Source: Granulicella mallensis (GTDB lineage Bacteria > Acidobacteriota > Terriglobia > Terriglobales > Acidobacteriaceae). From it: a stretch of DNA of 64,000 bases. Under the pieces are notes generated by a model, which saw only the letters and a program-made list of their open reading frames with translations, ran no database searches and was not told the origin of the DNA. Location: positions 106,569 through 170,568 of the forward strand of contig NZ_JACHIO010000015.1 of NCBI RefSeq assembly GCF_014203225.1. The letters run 5' to 3'. The translations under genes and the position numbers were made by a program. Within the stretch, counting starts at the first letter, position 1; every line of letters begins with the position of its first letter. Below, piece by piece: positions 18,253-27,508 of the stretch.

Positions 18253-18445
18253 GTTGTTGTTGCTTGTTTTTCGTCATCATCCTGAGCCATAGGCGAAGGA
18301 CCCCCGCATTGGATGCCACCACGGACGCCAGGAGAGACATCACCAATGCTTGTAGTGCGCTTTGCGTCTGTGCCACCACGCCAGAATGCGGGGGTCCTTC
18401 GTTCGCTACGCTCTCTCAAGGATGACGACGAAAAACTAACAACAG
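18253..18445. repeat. Family-1-like palindromic element
   Basis: The outer arms (GTTGTTGTTGCTTGTTTTTC and its approximate complement ending at 18445) and inner arms (GAAGGACCCCCGCATT and AATGCGGGGGTCCTTC) pair around a loop of about 75 bp. The words CGTCATCATCCT/AGGATGACGACG replace the GTCATTCC of the core family. The element separates rph from the UBP zinc-finger gene and could act as a terminator. Confidence 0.7.
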
Positions 18446-18477
18446 CAAAAGCTGGTTTGTAACCACCGGAGGGATTC

Positions 18478-18744
18478 ATGAGTTGTCATCATTTCGACGA
18501 TCTGAAACCAGTCAAGCGTTCATCCACCAGGGGCTGCGAAGAGTGCCTGAAGATGCACAGCTACTGGATCCACCTGCGCGAGTGTCTCGTCTGCGGCCAT
18601 GTTGCCTGCTGCGACTCGTCGCCGAACAAGCACGCGACCAAGCACTTTCATGCGACGAAGCATCCGGTAATGCGGTCTATCGAGCCGGATGAAAGCTGGG
18701 GTTGGTGTTTTGTCGACGAGGTTATGGTGGAGAGCGTCGAATAA
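18478..18744 (+). CDS. UBP-type zinc-finger protein
   Basis: The 88-residue protein is essentially one ZnF-UBP domain: GCEECLKMHSYWIHLRECLV, then CGHVACCDSSPNKHATKHFH, with the Cys/His pattern used to bind zinc and, in eukaryotic members, the ubiquitin C-terminus. It ends with WGWCFVDEV. Stand-alone bacterial copies exist but their role is unknown. A CDGSH protein gene follows 51 bp downstream on the same strand, possibly in the same transcript. Confidence 0.9.
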   Translation: MSCHHFDDLKPVKRSSTRGCEECLKMHSYWIHLRECLVCGHVACCDSSPNKHATKHFHATKHPVMRSIEPDESWGWCFVDEVMVESVE

Positions 18745-18795
18745 TATCCGCATGGGTGCCCCTGTTATTCTGGGCTTACACGGAGGGTTTTAGAA

Positions 18796-19023
18796 ATGGC
18801 AGAAGAAGCGGTTCATATTACGGTGCGGCCCAATGGTCCACTGCGGGTAGAAGGTCACATCATTTTGAAGGATGCCGATGGCCAGGAATGGGACCTGACC
18901 GGCAAGCCGGCAGTCAGCCTCTGCCGTTGCGGCCTGAGCGAGAAGCGGCCTTTTTGCGATGGCGCGCACTCGCGGCAGAACTGGCAGTGCATGGCGACTC
19001 CAGGGAATCTCACTGGTAAATAG
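18796..19023 (+). CDS. CDGSH iron-sulfur domain protein
   Basis: This 75-residue protein carries CRCGLSEKRPFCDGAH, the 3-Cys/1-His CDGSH motif that binds a 2Fe-2S cluster. The preceding GKPAVSLCRCG and the short length fit the single-domain bacterial type. An electron-transfer or iron-sulfur-sensing role is family-level inference. ATG 18796 follows GGAGGG. A strong terminator hairpin lies at 19058. Confidence 0.92.
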   Translation: MAEEAVHITVRPNGPLRVEGHIILKDADGQEWDLTGKPAVSLCRCGLSEKRPFCDGAHSRQNWQCMATPGNLTGK

Positions 19024-19057
19024 CTCGTCGCCGAGCCCCATTTTCCGGCAAATTGCC

Positions 19058-19091
19058 TTCACGGCCCTTTCAGGGGGCCGTGAAGTCGTTT
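19058..19091 (+). terminator. Intrinsic terminator after the CDGSH gene
   Basis: CTTCACGGCCC (19058-19068) pairs perfectly with GGGCCGTGAAG (19075-19085) across a 6-nt loop and is followed by TCGTTTT, the arrangement expected of a rho-independent terminator. Confidence 0.8.
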
Positions 19092-19259
19092 TGGCTCCCA
19101 TAAAATAGCTTTATATCTTCGATAGAGGTTAGAAACTTTCGCGGTGCTGGTGCGTATCAAGAGTAGACACCTCTGTACGCTTTTCTTTCTGCACATGATT
19201 TTTGATTTGGATTAGGTGTCGGCGGTTCATCAACCGCCGGGTACGTTAGGAGCTACGCG

Positions 19260-20417
19260 ATGCAAGCGACGTCAGGCATGAAAACAAGGACATGGTTGGG
19301 AACAGGCATGCTGGCGTTGGCCGGAGTGCTTGGCTCCGCAAGTGCTGGGGCGCAGACCCCGGCCGCCGCTCCGCACGCCACCGGCACGGTAAAAGCCACG
19401 ACGGCTACAGATCTGACAGTAACGGCGACGACGGGCCAGGACTATACGGTCACCGTGCCCTCGGCTGCCAACATCCTGGAAGTAGCTCCCGGCAGCCACG
19501 ACCTGAAGTCCGCCACGCCCGCGCATCTGGGTGATATCGCGGTCGGCGACAAGGTCATCGTTACCGGAACGGCTGGAGATGCGGGCACGTCGCTGACGGC
19601 GCAGCGGATCATCGTCATGAAGTCCGCCGCGATTGCGGAGACGCATGCCGCGGAGTCCGCCGCGTGGACCCAGGGGGGCGGCGGAATCGTCAAGTCTGTG
19701 AATGCGTCGGCGGGAACGATCTCGGTCTCGAGCGGCCTGAAGATATTGACCGTCCAGACGGCCCCGGCAACAGTGGTTCGACGCTACGCAGAAGGCTCGG
19801 TGCGTTTTGAGGATGCGGTGGCGAGCTCTATTGGAGCCATTCAGCCCGGCGACCAGCTCCGTGTTCGCGGTACGAAGTCAACTGACGGCAGCAGCATCAC
19901 CGCCGACGAGATTGTGACCGGATCGTTCCGTAACTTCTCCGGTACGATCGCATCGCTCGACAGCGCCGCCGGTACGCTGACCTTGAAGGACCTCACTACG
20001 AAAAAGATGGTGACGGTTGCTGTCACCCCGAACAGCGATGTGCGGCGTATCCCACCGGACGCTGCGGCGAGAATGGCTGCGCGGTTGCGCGGCGGCGCCG
20101 CTGGAGCTGGAGCTGCCGGAGCCAAGAACGTCGGTGGAGCTCAGCCTCCTGCCGAAAGTGGAGAGCACCGCGCCGGTCGTGCCGGAATGGATCTTTCGCA
20201 GATGCTCTCTCACCTGCCGACAGAGACACTTGCCGGTCTGAAGACAGGAGAGGCCGTGATGATCGTCGCTACCGCGTCCCAACCGGGCAAGGCAACGGCC
20301 GTCACGCTGCTGGCTGGTGTTGAGTCAATTCTTGCAGCCCAGCCGGCTGGCGAAGCCATGACCCTGTCTCCCTGGAGCATGGGTGGGGCGCCAGAAGGTG
20401 GCGGTGGACCCCAGTAA
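19260..20417 (+). CDS. Secreted DUF5666-domain protein
   Basis: The 385-residue protein has a signal peptide (LGTGMLALAGVLGSASAGAQ) and repeated small beta modules typical of DUF5666: ATGTVKATTATDLTVTA, then GDIAVGDKVIVTGTAGDAGT, followed by further copies around residues 140-220 and 225-280 (IQPGDQLRVRGTKSTDGSSI). Residues 275-300 are Ala/Gly-rich. The modules recall OB-fold or bacterial Ig-like units; function is unknown. AGGAG precedes ATG 19260; a second ATG lies at 19278. The gene is upstream of a TonB-dependent receptor on the same strand. Confidence 0.8.
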   Translation: MQATSGMKTRTWLGTGMLALAGVLGSASAGAQTPAAAPHATGTVKATTATDLTVTATTGQDYTVTVPSAANILEVAPGSHDLKSATPAHLGDIAVGDKVIVTGTAGDAGTSLTAQRIIVMKSAAIAETHAAESAAWTQGGGGIVKSVNASAGTISVSSGLKILTVQTAPATVVRRYAEGSVRFEDAVASSIGAIQPGDQLRVRGTKSTDGSSITADEIVTGSFRNFSGTIASLDSAAGTLTLKDLTTKKMVTVAVTPNSDVRRIPPDAAARMAARLRGGAAGAGAAGAKNVGGAQPPAESGEHRAGRAGMDLSQMLSHLPTETLAGLKTGEAVMIVATASQPGKATAVTLLAGVESILAAQPAGEAMTLSPWSMGGAPEGGGGPQ

Positions 20418-20521
20418 GACCGTTATGCCGTACGCGGCAGATAGAACAAACGCATTGAGATAACGGACCTGCCGCCGCGTATGTCCGAGGTGTAAGTTTT
20501 TTTGAACTTTTAGGAGTGATG

Positions 20522-23488
20522 ATGTTTTTGCGCAAGGCGCTGATATTTGCATTTGTGTTTTCGTTGACAGCTCTGCCGGGTGTGGCTCAAACCTCCCAGG
20601 CCCCTTCGAGCGGTCCTATTACTGCGACCTTAACGCCTGCCGCCAAAGGGGGCACAAAAGTTCATGGAATCGTCACCGATCCCGACGGCGAGTTGATTCC
20701 GGGTGCAACCATCACCCTGACGCCGGCGCACGGCAGCGCCAGCACGGCAACGTCGGGCAGCGATGGCACCTATAGCGTCACGATCGCGCCGGGCAGCTAT
20801 ACGCTCCTGGTTACGATGAAGGGCTTCGCCTCCTACTCGATGACCAATCTGAAGGTCCCCGCGGTGGCCAGCTCGACTGTCGATGCGCAGTTGAAGATCG
20901 GTGAGGAGACGCAGGTCATCAACGTCGAAGCCAATGCCATGCAGCTCAGCGTCGATCCGGACTCCAACGCGAGCGCGCAGATCATCACAGGCAAGGACCT
21001 CGACGCGCTCTCCGACGATCCCGACGAGCTCTCGTCGGAGCTCTCCGCGCTGGCCGGCCCTTCCGCCGGACCCAACGGCGGCCAGATCTATGTCGACGGC
21101 TTTACCGGTGGCCAGTTGCCGCCCAAGTCTTCCATTCGCGAGATCCGCATCAACCAGAACCCGTTCTCGGCGGAGTTCGACAAGCTGGGTTACGGGCGTA
21201 TTGAGGTGTTTACCAAGCCCGGCACGGATAAATTGCACGGCTCGTTTCAGATCAACGGTGATCCCTCGCAGTTCAACTCGGACAATCCACTCGTGACCAC
21301 GGTTCAGCCGCCGTATCACACGCTCTTTATGTTCGGGAGTGTGACGGGACCGATCAGCAAGAGCGCGACCTACTCCCTCGGCGGATCGCACCGCAATATT
21401 CAGGACGACTCGTTCACCAACGTGAACATTCTTGCGCTGCCTGGCACGACGACTCTCTGCGCTCCGGGACAGATCGGCTGTTCGATCATTGCGTTCCAGA
21501 CCTCGACGTACTATCCCCAGGTGCGTACGGACATCAATCCGCGCCTCGATCTTCAACTGGGCGATAAGAACGTACTGACCACGCGGTACCAGTATGTGCA
21601 GAACGATGCCACCAACGCAGGTATCGGAAACTTCACGCTGCCTTCGGCCGGGAATAACAACACCAGCCTGAGCAACATTCTGCAGGTGAGCGACGCGCAG
21701 AACTTCAGCTCGCGGCTCATCAATGAGACCCGCTTCGAGTACGAGCGCGAGCATGTAGCGACAACCGCTCTCAGCAATGCGCCGTATCTCAATGTTGAAG
21801 GCACGCTCCAGGCCGGCGGATCCACGGGGCAGAGCAGCACCGACCATCAGGACCACTTCGAGGTTCAGAACTACACATCACTGCAGTTGAAGAAGAACTT
21901 CATCCGCATGGGTGGACGCCTGCGTGCCACACGCGAAGCGCTGGACACAGAGAGCAATACCAACGGCACGTTCACCTACACCAGCCTGGCCGCCTATCAG
22001 CTCGGCACCCCCAGCCAGTTTCAGATCACCCAGGTCAACAACCATAAGATCGGCGATACCTTCACGGACCTCGGCCTCTATGCGGAGACGGACTGGAAGG
22101 CGCGTCAGAACATGACGGTCAGCTATGGCATTCGTTATGAGACGCAGAACCATCTTGCGGATCATCACGACTTCGCACCGCGTGTCTCCGTGTCGTATGG
22201 ATTGTTCGGCGGCAATGGTGCCCCCAAGACGGTGCTGCGCGGCGGCTTCGGCTTGTTCTATGACCGTTTTTCTCAGACCAACATCCTGACCCTGGAGCAG
22301 GAGAACGGCACGAACGAAACGGTATATTCGCTCAACAATACGACTGGCAGTGCGCAGATCCCAGTCGGTTGCACTCCGGGAACCCCCGGAACGCCTCTTT
22401 CAGCGTCCCAGATCGCTACCTGTATCGAGGGCGTCTCTGCTTCTTCCCAGACGGTTTACTCTGCGGCCAATAACCTGCGCACGCCGTACATCGTGCAGTT
22501 CGCGGGCGGCGCTGACCAGCAGATAAGCCGCATCGGCAAGATCTCGGTGAACTATCTGCATTCGCAGGGAGTGCACCAGTTGGCGACGCAGAACATCGGA
22601 TTCGATGTAGCTACCCAGAAGCTGAACAGCCAGAACTATCAGTACTTCAGTGAAGGTGTGTTCAACCAGAACCAACTGGTCATCAATGGCAATGTGCAGA
22701 CGACCAGGTGGCTGTCGCTGTTTGGCTACTACTCGCTGAACTCGGCGCACGGCGATACCTCGGGTGCGGGTGCGTTCCTGACGACGCCGGGCAATATCGC
22801 GGCGGACTATGGACGCACGACCTTCTCCGTGAAGAGCCGTTTATTCATGGCCGGCTCGGTGACGCTGCCGAAGTTCATCCAGTTCAGCCCGTTTATGATC
22901 GCGCAGAGCGGCAACCCGTATAACATCACCACGGGTTCCGACGACAACGGTGACAGCATCTTCAACGATCGCCCCTACCTCGCGGCTCCGGGCACGCCGG
23001 GCGCTAAGACGATCAGTTGCGGAACCTTCTTGGATTACGCACCGGGAACCGCTCCTGCCGGAGCAGTGAAGGCTCCGATCAACTCCTGCACCGGCGGCGG
23101 TCTCTTTACCTTCAACTTCCGCTTGACCAAGACCTTCGGCTTTGGACCGTCGACGGTGGTCAATCGCGGCGGCGGAAGCTCCGATGGGAGCAGCCGCGGC
23201 AATCGTAACGGCGGTGGTGGTGGCAATCGCGGTGGCGGCGGTCGTGGTGGTGCTCCAGGCGGTGGTCCTGGCGGGTTTGGCGGCGGTGGAGGATCCAGCA
23301 CCGGCAAGCGCTACAACCTGGCTATCGGGTTGCAGGTGCAGAACCTGTTCAACAACGAAAACCTCGCTACCCCGAACGGAACTCTCTCCTCGGCGAACTT
23401 TGGTCAGGCGACGCAGATCACCGGCAACCCCTACACCACGAACAGCGCTCTGCGGCGCATCGCTCTGCAAGCCTCGTTCAACTTCTAG
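20522..23488 (+). CDS. TonB-dependent receptor, Oar-like, with carboxypeptidase-regulatory domain
   Basis: The product is an outer-membrane receptor of about 988 residues. A signal peptide (ALIFAFVFSLTALPGVAQ) precedes a carboxypeptidase-regulatory-like domain (KVHGIVTDPDGELIPGATIT), a plug domain (GQIYVDGFTGGQLPPKSSIR, FSAEFDKLGYGRIEVFTKPG) and a large barrel ending in the aromatic C-terminus LQASFNF. Near the C-terminus (about residues 880-930) sits an unusual Gly/Arg-rich insertion before GKRYNLAIGLQVQNLF. AGGAG at 20512-20516 favours ATG 20522; GTG 20516 and ATG 20519 are also in frame. Such receptors are often linked to polysaccharide uptake in Acidobacteria; the ligand is unknown. Confidence 0.93.
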   Translation: MFLRKALIFAFVFSLTALPGVAQTSQAPSSGPITATLTPAAKGGTKVHGIVTDPDGELIPGATITLTPAHGSASTATSGSDGTYSVTIAPGSYTLLVTMKGFASYSMTNLKVPAVASSTVDAQLKIGEETQVINVEANAMQLSVDPDSNASAQIITGKDLDALSDDPDELSSELSALAGPSAGPNGGQIYVDGFTGGQLPPKSSIREIRINQNPFSAEFDKLGYGRIEVFTKPGTDKLHGSFQINGDPSQFNSDNPLVTTVQPPYHTLFMFGSVTGPISKSATYSLGGSHRNIQDDSFTNVNILALPGTTTLCAPGQIGCSIIAFQTSTYYPQVRTDINPRLDLQLGDKNVLTTRYQYVQNDATNAGIGNFTLPSAGNNNTSLSNILQVSDAQNFSSRLINETRFEYEREHVATTALSNAPYLNVEGTLQAGGSTGQSSTDHQDHFEVQNYTSLQLKKNFIRMGGRLRATREALDTESNTNGTFTYTSLAAYQLGTPSQFQITQVNNHKIGDTFTDLGLYAETDWKARQNMTVSYGIRYETQNHLADHHDFAPRVSVSYGLFGGNGAPKTVLRGGFGLFYDRFSQTNILTLEQENGTNETVYSLNNTTGSAQIPVGCTPGTPGTPLSASQIATCIEGVSASSQTVYSAANNLRTPYIVQFAGGADQQISRIGKISVNYLHSQGVHQLATQNIGFDVATQKLNSQNYQYFSEGVFNQNQLVINGNVQTTRWLSLFGYYSLNSAHGDTSGAGAFLTTPGNIAADYGRTTFSVKSRLFMAGSVTLPKFIQFSPFMIAQSGNPYNITTGSDDNGDSIFNDRPYLAAPGTPGAKTISCGTFLDYAPGTAPAGAVKAPINSCTGGGLFTFNFRLTKTFGFGPSTVVNRGGGSSDGSSRGNRNGGGGGNRGGGGRGGAPGGGPGGFGGGGGSSTGKRYNLAIGLQVQNLFNNENLATPNGTLSSANFGQATQITGNPYTTNSALRRIALQASFNF

Positions 23489-23523
23489 AGGCAGGAAAAA
23501 GGAAGTAGGAAACAGCAAACAGT

Positions 23524-23549
23524 GAAGGCCTCCTGCATGGGAGGCCTTC
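23524..23549 (+). terminator. Terminator hairpin after the TonB receptor
   Basis: GAAGGCCTCC pairs perfectly with GGAGGCCTTC around a TGCATG loop and is followed by GCTGTTCTT. It lies 36 bp beyond the receptor stop. Confidence 0.7.
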
Positions 23550-23576
23550 GCTGTTCTTACCTGCTGTTTGCTTCTC

Positions 23577-23905
23577 GTGTGGTGAGTCGTTAATTCGCTA
23601 AAGACGAATGGTCTGTTCAATACAGCGCGAAGCGCGTTCCCTGATGCTTCAGCATCAGGGAGACGGAGGGAGCCGTAGCCTTCAGGCGACGGAAATAGAG
23701 GCTTAGTGACGATGTGGCCTTTAGGCCCGGGCCTTCTTTCGACTGCGGAGAAAAGGCCCGGGGCTAAAGCCCGATTCCTGCCTGCTCCTTATTCCGTAGC
23801 CTAAAGGCTACGGCTCCCTCCGTCCCGCGACGCTAAAGCGTCACGGTTTGCGCTTCGCGCTATGGGGTAAGGCTGGTTCTTCAATGAATTAACGACTCAC
23901 CACAC
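23577..23905. repeat. Family-4 composite palindromic element, copy 1
   Basis: This 329-bp element is bounded by a perfect 20-bp terminal inverted repeat, GTGTGGTGAGTCGTTAATTC and its complement. Inside are at least four nested hairpins (GCGCGAAGCGCG, CTGATGCTTCAGCATCAG, GCCTTTAGGC, CCGTAGCCTAAAGGCTACGG, GACGCTAAAGCGTC). It contains no open frame of note. Copy 2 lies inverted at 59987-60313. The element sits between the convergent TonB-receptor and hmgA genes, inside an outer imperfect inverted repeat (GGCAGGAA near 23492, TTCCTGCC near 23926). Confidence 0.85.
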
Positions 23906-23921
23906 TAGCTGTTTCCCGTTT

Positions 23922-25220
23922 CTACTTCCTGCCTTGAAAATTCTTCTTCAGCCCCTGCCAGCACTCGTAGTACTCGTGTTGCAGCATGGCTGTGTCCATG
24001 GCGAACTTTGTCGGGCGGCAGGCGAAGCGAGTTTCGAACATGAACGCCAGCGTGCCGTCGAGTTTCACCGGCTTCAGCTCCGCCTGGCTCGCGCGCTCGA
24101 AGGTTTCGGCATCCGGTCCATGGCCGGACATGCAGTTGTGCAGTGAAGCGCCGCCGGGGACGAAGCCCTCGGCCTTGGCGTCGTACTGACCCTGCACCAG
24201 GCCCATGAACTCGTTCATGAAGTTGCGATGGAACCAGGGCGGACGGAAGGTATGTTCGGCCACCATCCAGCGCGGCGGGAAGATCACGAAATCGACATTC
24301 GCCGTGCCAGGCAATTCGCTCGGAGAGGTCAGTACAGTGAAGATTGAAGGGTCCGGATGGTCGAAGCTCACCGTGTTGACGCAGTTGAAGAGCCGCAGGT
24401 CATACTTGTACGGCGCGTAGTTGCCGTGCCACGCGACGACGTCCAGCGGTGAATGATCGAACTCCGAAACCCACAGGTTGCCGAGGAACTTGGCTACTAC
24501 CTCGAACTTCGCTCCGTCGCGGTCGTCATAGGCGGCGACCGGGGTGAGGAAGTCGCGCGAATTTGCCAGGCCGTTTGCGCCGATGGGGCCGAGGTCGGGC
24601 AGGCGTAGCGGCTGTCCGAAGTTTTCCAGCACATATCCGCGCGCTTCTTTGCCTGCTAATTCCACCCGAAATTTGATCCCACGCGGGATGACTGCGATCT
24701 CGCCGTTATCGATGTCCAGGATGCCAAGCTCGGTGTGCAGCCTCAGGCCGCCGAGCTGCGGCACGAAGAGCAGTTCACCGTCCGCGGAGTAGAAGAAGCG
24801 ATCCGTCATGCTCTTGTTCGCCGCATACAGATGGATCGCGACGCCGGAGTGCATTGAGAGGTCGCCATTGCCCGCCAGCGTCGTCAGGCCATCGAGAAAG
24901 TCTGTCGGCTGCGTCGGGAGGGGAATGGGGTCCCAGCGCAGTTGGCTGGGCGTCGTTTCGACCTCGTTGAACGGAGTTGAACGCACAAGCCCGTTGGAGA
25001 GACGCGTGTAAGGGGGATGCATCACCGAGGGCCGTATGCGATAGGTCCAGGTGCGGCGGTTGAGATGTCGTGGCGCGGTAAAGGGGCTTCCGCTCAACTG
25101 CTCGGTGTAGAGGCCGAGCGGCGCGTGTTGTGGCGCGTTCTGGCCCACGGGAAGACCGCCGGGGTGAGCCTCGGTCGCAAACTCATTGCCGAAGCCGGAT
25201 TGATAGTGCAGGTTGCTCAT
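23922..25220 (-). CDS. hmgA: Homogentisate 1,2-dioxygenase
   Basis: HmgA opens the aromatic ring of homogentisate to maleylacetoacetate in tyrosine/phenylalanine catabolism, using Fe(II). The 432-residue protein starts with the signature [15 protein letters not shown] and has [61 protein letters not shown] and the His-rich [13 protein letters not shown] that contributes metal ligands. Length and motifs match the family throughout. No hmgB/hmgC partners are seen in the window, so the rest of the pathway lies elsewhere. Confidence 0.97.
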   Translation of the reverse strand: MSNLHYQSGFGNEFATEAHPGGLPVGQNAPQHAPLGLYTEQLSGSPFTAPRHLNRRTWTYRIRPSVMHPPYTRLSNGLVRSTPFNEVETTPSQLRWDPIPLPTQPTDFLDGLTTLAGNGDLSMHSGVAIHLYAANKSMTDRFFYSADGELLFVPQLGGLRLHTELGILDIDNGEIAVIPRGIKFRVELAGKEARGYVLENFGQPLRLPDLGPIGANGLANSRDFLTPVAAYDDRDGAKFEVVAKFLGNLWVSEFDHSPLDVVAWHGNYAPYKYDLRLFNCVNTVSFDHPDPSIFTVLTSPSELPGTANVDFVIFPPRWMVAEHTFRPPWFHRNFMNEFMGLVQGQYDAKAEGFVPGGASLHNCMSGHGPDAETFERASQAELKPVKLDGTLAFMFETRFACRPTKFAMDTAMLQHEYYECWQGLKKNFQGRK

Positions 25221-25404
25221 CGGGCGTGTTCTCCTGTGCCGCGCCGCTTACTCGCACGCAACAGGAAAGCTTACTCCGAATGGAGGGCGATTGGCTTGGG
25301 TTGCCCCGATCAATTCACGGTTGGAGAAACGAATCGGCGGGACACGCCTGAAGCCATGTCCCGCCGATTCGTTTGTGCTGATCCTCTTTGCCTGCTTCGC
25401 AAAA

Positions 25405-27405
25405 CTACCGGGGCACAGCGAACGTGTTGTTGCTGCGATCGCTGTCGGGAATCTTGTGCTCCGGGTCGAGGGTTACAGCGGTAACGCGCGTGGTCGTGTC
25501 GACGAGGAAGGTATGCGTCGTATTCTGCATCCAGGTCTCGACAGGAATCTTTACATCGATGGGCTGGCCGCCTTCGCGTTCGATCCGCAACGTCGCGGGG
25601 AGAAGCAACTGGCCGTGATTGGCGACCGTTACGCGCAGGCCCTTGGCGGGATCGCCATCGACATACTGTGCGTCTGTAACCGCCAGATCGAGCTGCCAGT
25701 TGTTGAAGTACCAGCCCCGCCAGAAGTAGCTGAGGTCCTCGCCGCCTTCGGATTCCATGGCACGGAAGAAGTCAGAGGGTGAGGGATGCTTGAACGCCCA
25801 GTCGCGAATGAACCTGCGGAACGCGAAGTCGAACCGCTCTGGCCCCAGAATGTCCTCGCGCAGCAGGGTGAGGCCAAAGGCCGATTTGAAGTACGTCACC
25901 GAATGGCGGTACTTCTCCTGGATAGCGTCGGCGCGTGTCAGGATGATGGGTGCGGCGGGGTTGGCGAGCACCTTCACGATCTCGTCGGCGGGTGCTCCGC
26001 CGCCGGGAGCATACTCGGAGTCGCGCTTGGGCCCATCAATGCCGCCTTCGAACTCATCCGACTCGAAGGTGTCGATGAAGGTGTTGAAGCCTTCGTCCAT
26101 CCAGGCGTTGCGGCGCTCGTTGAAGCCCATGATCATCGGAAACCACGTGTGGCCGATCTCATGCGCGGTGATCCAGAAGAGCTCCTTGCCTTTGTCGTCG
26201 ATGCCGTCGAAGAGGATCGCCGGGTACTCCATGCCGGAGGAGAAACCGGCTACGTTGATCGCATTGGGATAGGGGTACGGGTACCAGCGCGCGGAGAAGT
26301 GCTCCACGGAATCTTTCAGGTACTCGGTGGAGCGCCCCCACGCCGCATCGCCCGCGCTCTCCACGGGATAGACGCTCTGTGCCAGCGCCGCATGTGCGGG
26401 GTGACCGGCACCGGCTGCAATGTTCATCCGCGCCGCGTCCCAAAGAAAAGTAGCCGAGGCGGAGAAGGAGACATCGCGGGTGTTCTCCATCGCGAAGTGC
26501 CACGTCTTCGTCCCGCTGGGTTTGGCGGCAACGGCTGCCGCTGCGTCCTCCGCGGTGCGAATCATTACGGTCTTGTCGCTCTTGCGAGCCTCTGCGATTC
26601 TCGCCAGTTCAGGCTTGGAAAGAACTTCGGTCGCATTCACCAGTTCGCCGGAGCCCGCAACGATCATATTGGTGGGCACTGTAACGAAGTAATCGAAGTT
26701 GCCATATTCCAGGTAGAACTCGTTGTCGAGATAGGGCTGCGTGTCCCAGCCGTGCAGGTCGTCATAGACGCACAGGCGCGGATACCACTGCGCGAGGTCG
26801 TAGATCTCGCCCTGCTTCGCCATGCCCCACGAGGTGCGTCCGCCGAAGAGCCCGGGGATGGGGTAGCTGTAGTGGATCAGGACGCGAATCTTTGCGCCAT
26901 GCGGCAGCGCCGACGCTTCGGACAACTGGATCTGCAGGCGCGTATCGCTGACGACGGTCTGCGCCTTCACGGCAGCTTTGCCGAGGGGCTGCACTTCGAC
27001 CGAATCCAGGGTGTATCCCTCGGTGAATTCCGTCGATTTGCGCGCGTGCCGTCCGCTGCTGGCGAAGGCCGCCGCACGCGAGTTCTGGCGATAGGTGTTC
27101 TGCTCGAGATTGAGCCAGAGCGAGGTCAGGGTGTCCGGCGAGTTGTTGGTGTAGGTAATGACCTCGGTGCCGGTCAGGACCTTGTTCGCCGTGTCGATGG
27201 TTGCGTGCAGTTCATAGTCCGCGCGGTTCTGCCAGTACTGCGGCCCCGGCGCGCCGTTCGACGAACGATACGAGTTCACAGGATCAGGCAGCGTGAGCGG
27301 CGCGAAGGTCTTCAGCGGATCGTAAGACGCAGGGCTTTGGGCGAGACCTATCGAAGTGAAGGTCAGGGCAGAGGCAAGAAGGAAGGCTGCACGCGAAGGG
27401 TTCAC
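25405..27405 (-). CDS. Secreted M1-family zinc metallopeptidase
   Basis: This 666-residue aminopeptidase-N-like protein has a signal peptide (AAFLLASALTFTSIGLAQ), an N-terminal beta domain (ELHATIDTANKVLTGTEVIT), and the gluzincin site HEIGHTWFP with the downstream glutamate in NAWMDEGFNTFID. The C-terminal part contains the family-typical FDFAFRRFIRDWAFKHPSP and a final beta domain. Export and the intact zinc site suggest a periplasmic or surface peptidase. The gene lies upstream of hmgA on the same strand with a 184-bp gap. Confidence 0.92.
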   Translation of the reverse strand: MNPSRAAFLLASALTFTSIGLAQSPASYDPLKTFAPLTLPDPVNSYRSSNGAPGPQYWQNRADYELHATIDTANKVLTGTEVITYTNNSPDTLTSLWLNLEQNTYRQNSRAAAFASSGRHARKSTEFTEGYTLDSVEVQPLGKAAVKAQTVVSDTRLQIQLSEASALPHGAKIRVLIHYSYPIPGLFGGRTSWGMAKQGEIYDLAQWYPRLCVYDDLHGWDTQPYLDNEFYLEYGNFDYFVTVPTNMIVAGSGELVNATEVLSKPELARIAEARKSDKTVMIRTAEDAAAAVAAKPSGTKTWHFAMENTRDVSFSASATFLWDAARMNIAAGAGHPAHAALAQSVYPVESAGDAAWGRSTEYLKDSVEHFSARWYPYPYPNAINVAGFSSGMEYPAILFDGIDDKGKELFWITAHEIGHTWFPMIMGFNERRNAWMDEGFNTFIDTFESDEFEGGIDGPKRDSEYAPGGGAPADEIVKVLANPAAPIILTRADAIQEKYRHSVTYFKSAFGLTLLREDILGPERFDFAFRRFIRDWAFKHPSPSDFFRAMESEGGEDLSYFWRGWYFNNWQLDLAVTDAQYVDGDPAKGLRVTVANHGQLLLPATLRIEREGGQPIDVKIPVETWMQNTTHTFLVDTTTRVTAVTLDPEHKIPDSDRSNNTFAVPR

Positions 27406-27508
27406 ACCTTAATCGTACATGGGGATTTCAGCGTCGAATCTCTCGCCACTCGAAACTCGTGACTCGAACCTGAAAGCATCCCTCTGAATGATCGGCGATG
27501 CGACCACA

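Noticed and set aside
23577..23905. CRISPR array or tRNA-like interpretation of the nested palindromes
   Set aside because: The repeats are inverted, not direct with regular spacers, and none folds as a tRNA with a CCA acceptor; a composite palindromic element fits better.
25786..27462. Plus-strand open frame of 558 codons antisense to the M1 peptidase gene
   Set aside because: It is a GC-rich shadow of the minus-strand peptidase, with no recognisable domain and Arg/Val/Gly-rich composition, while the antisense frame has a complete active site.
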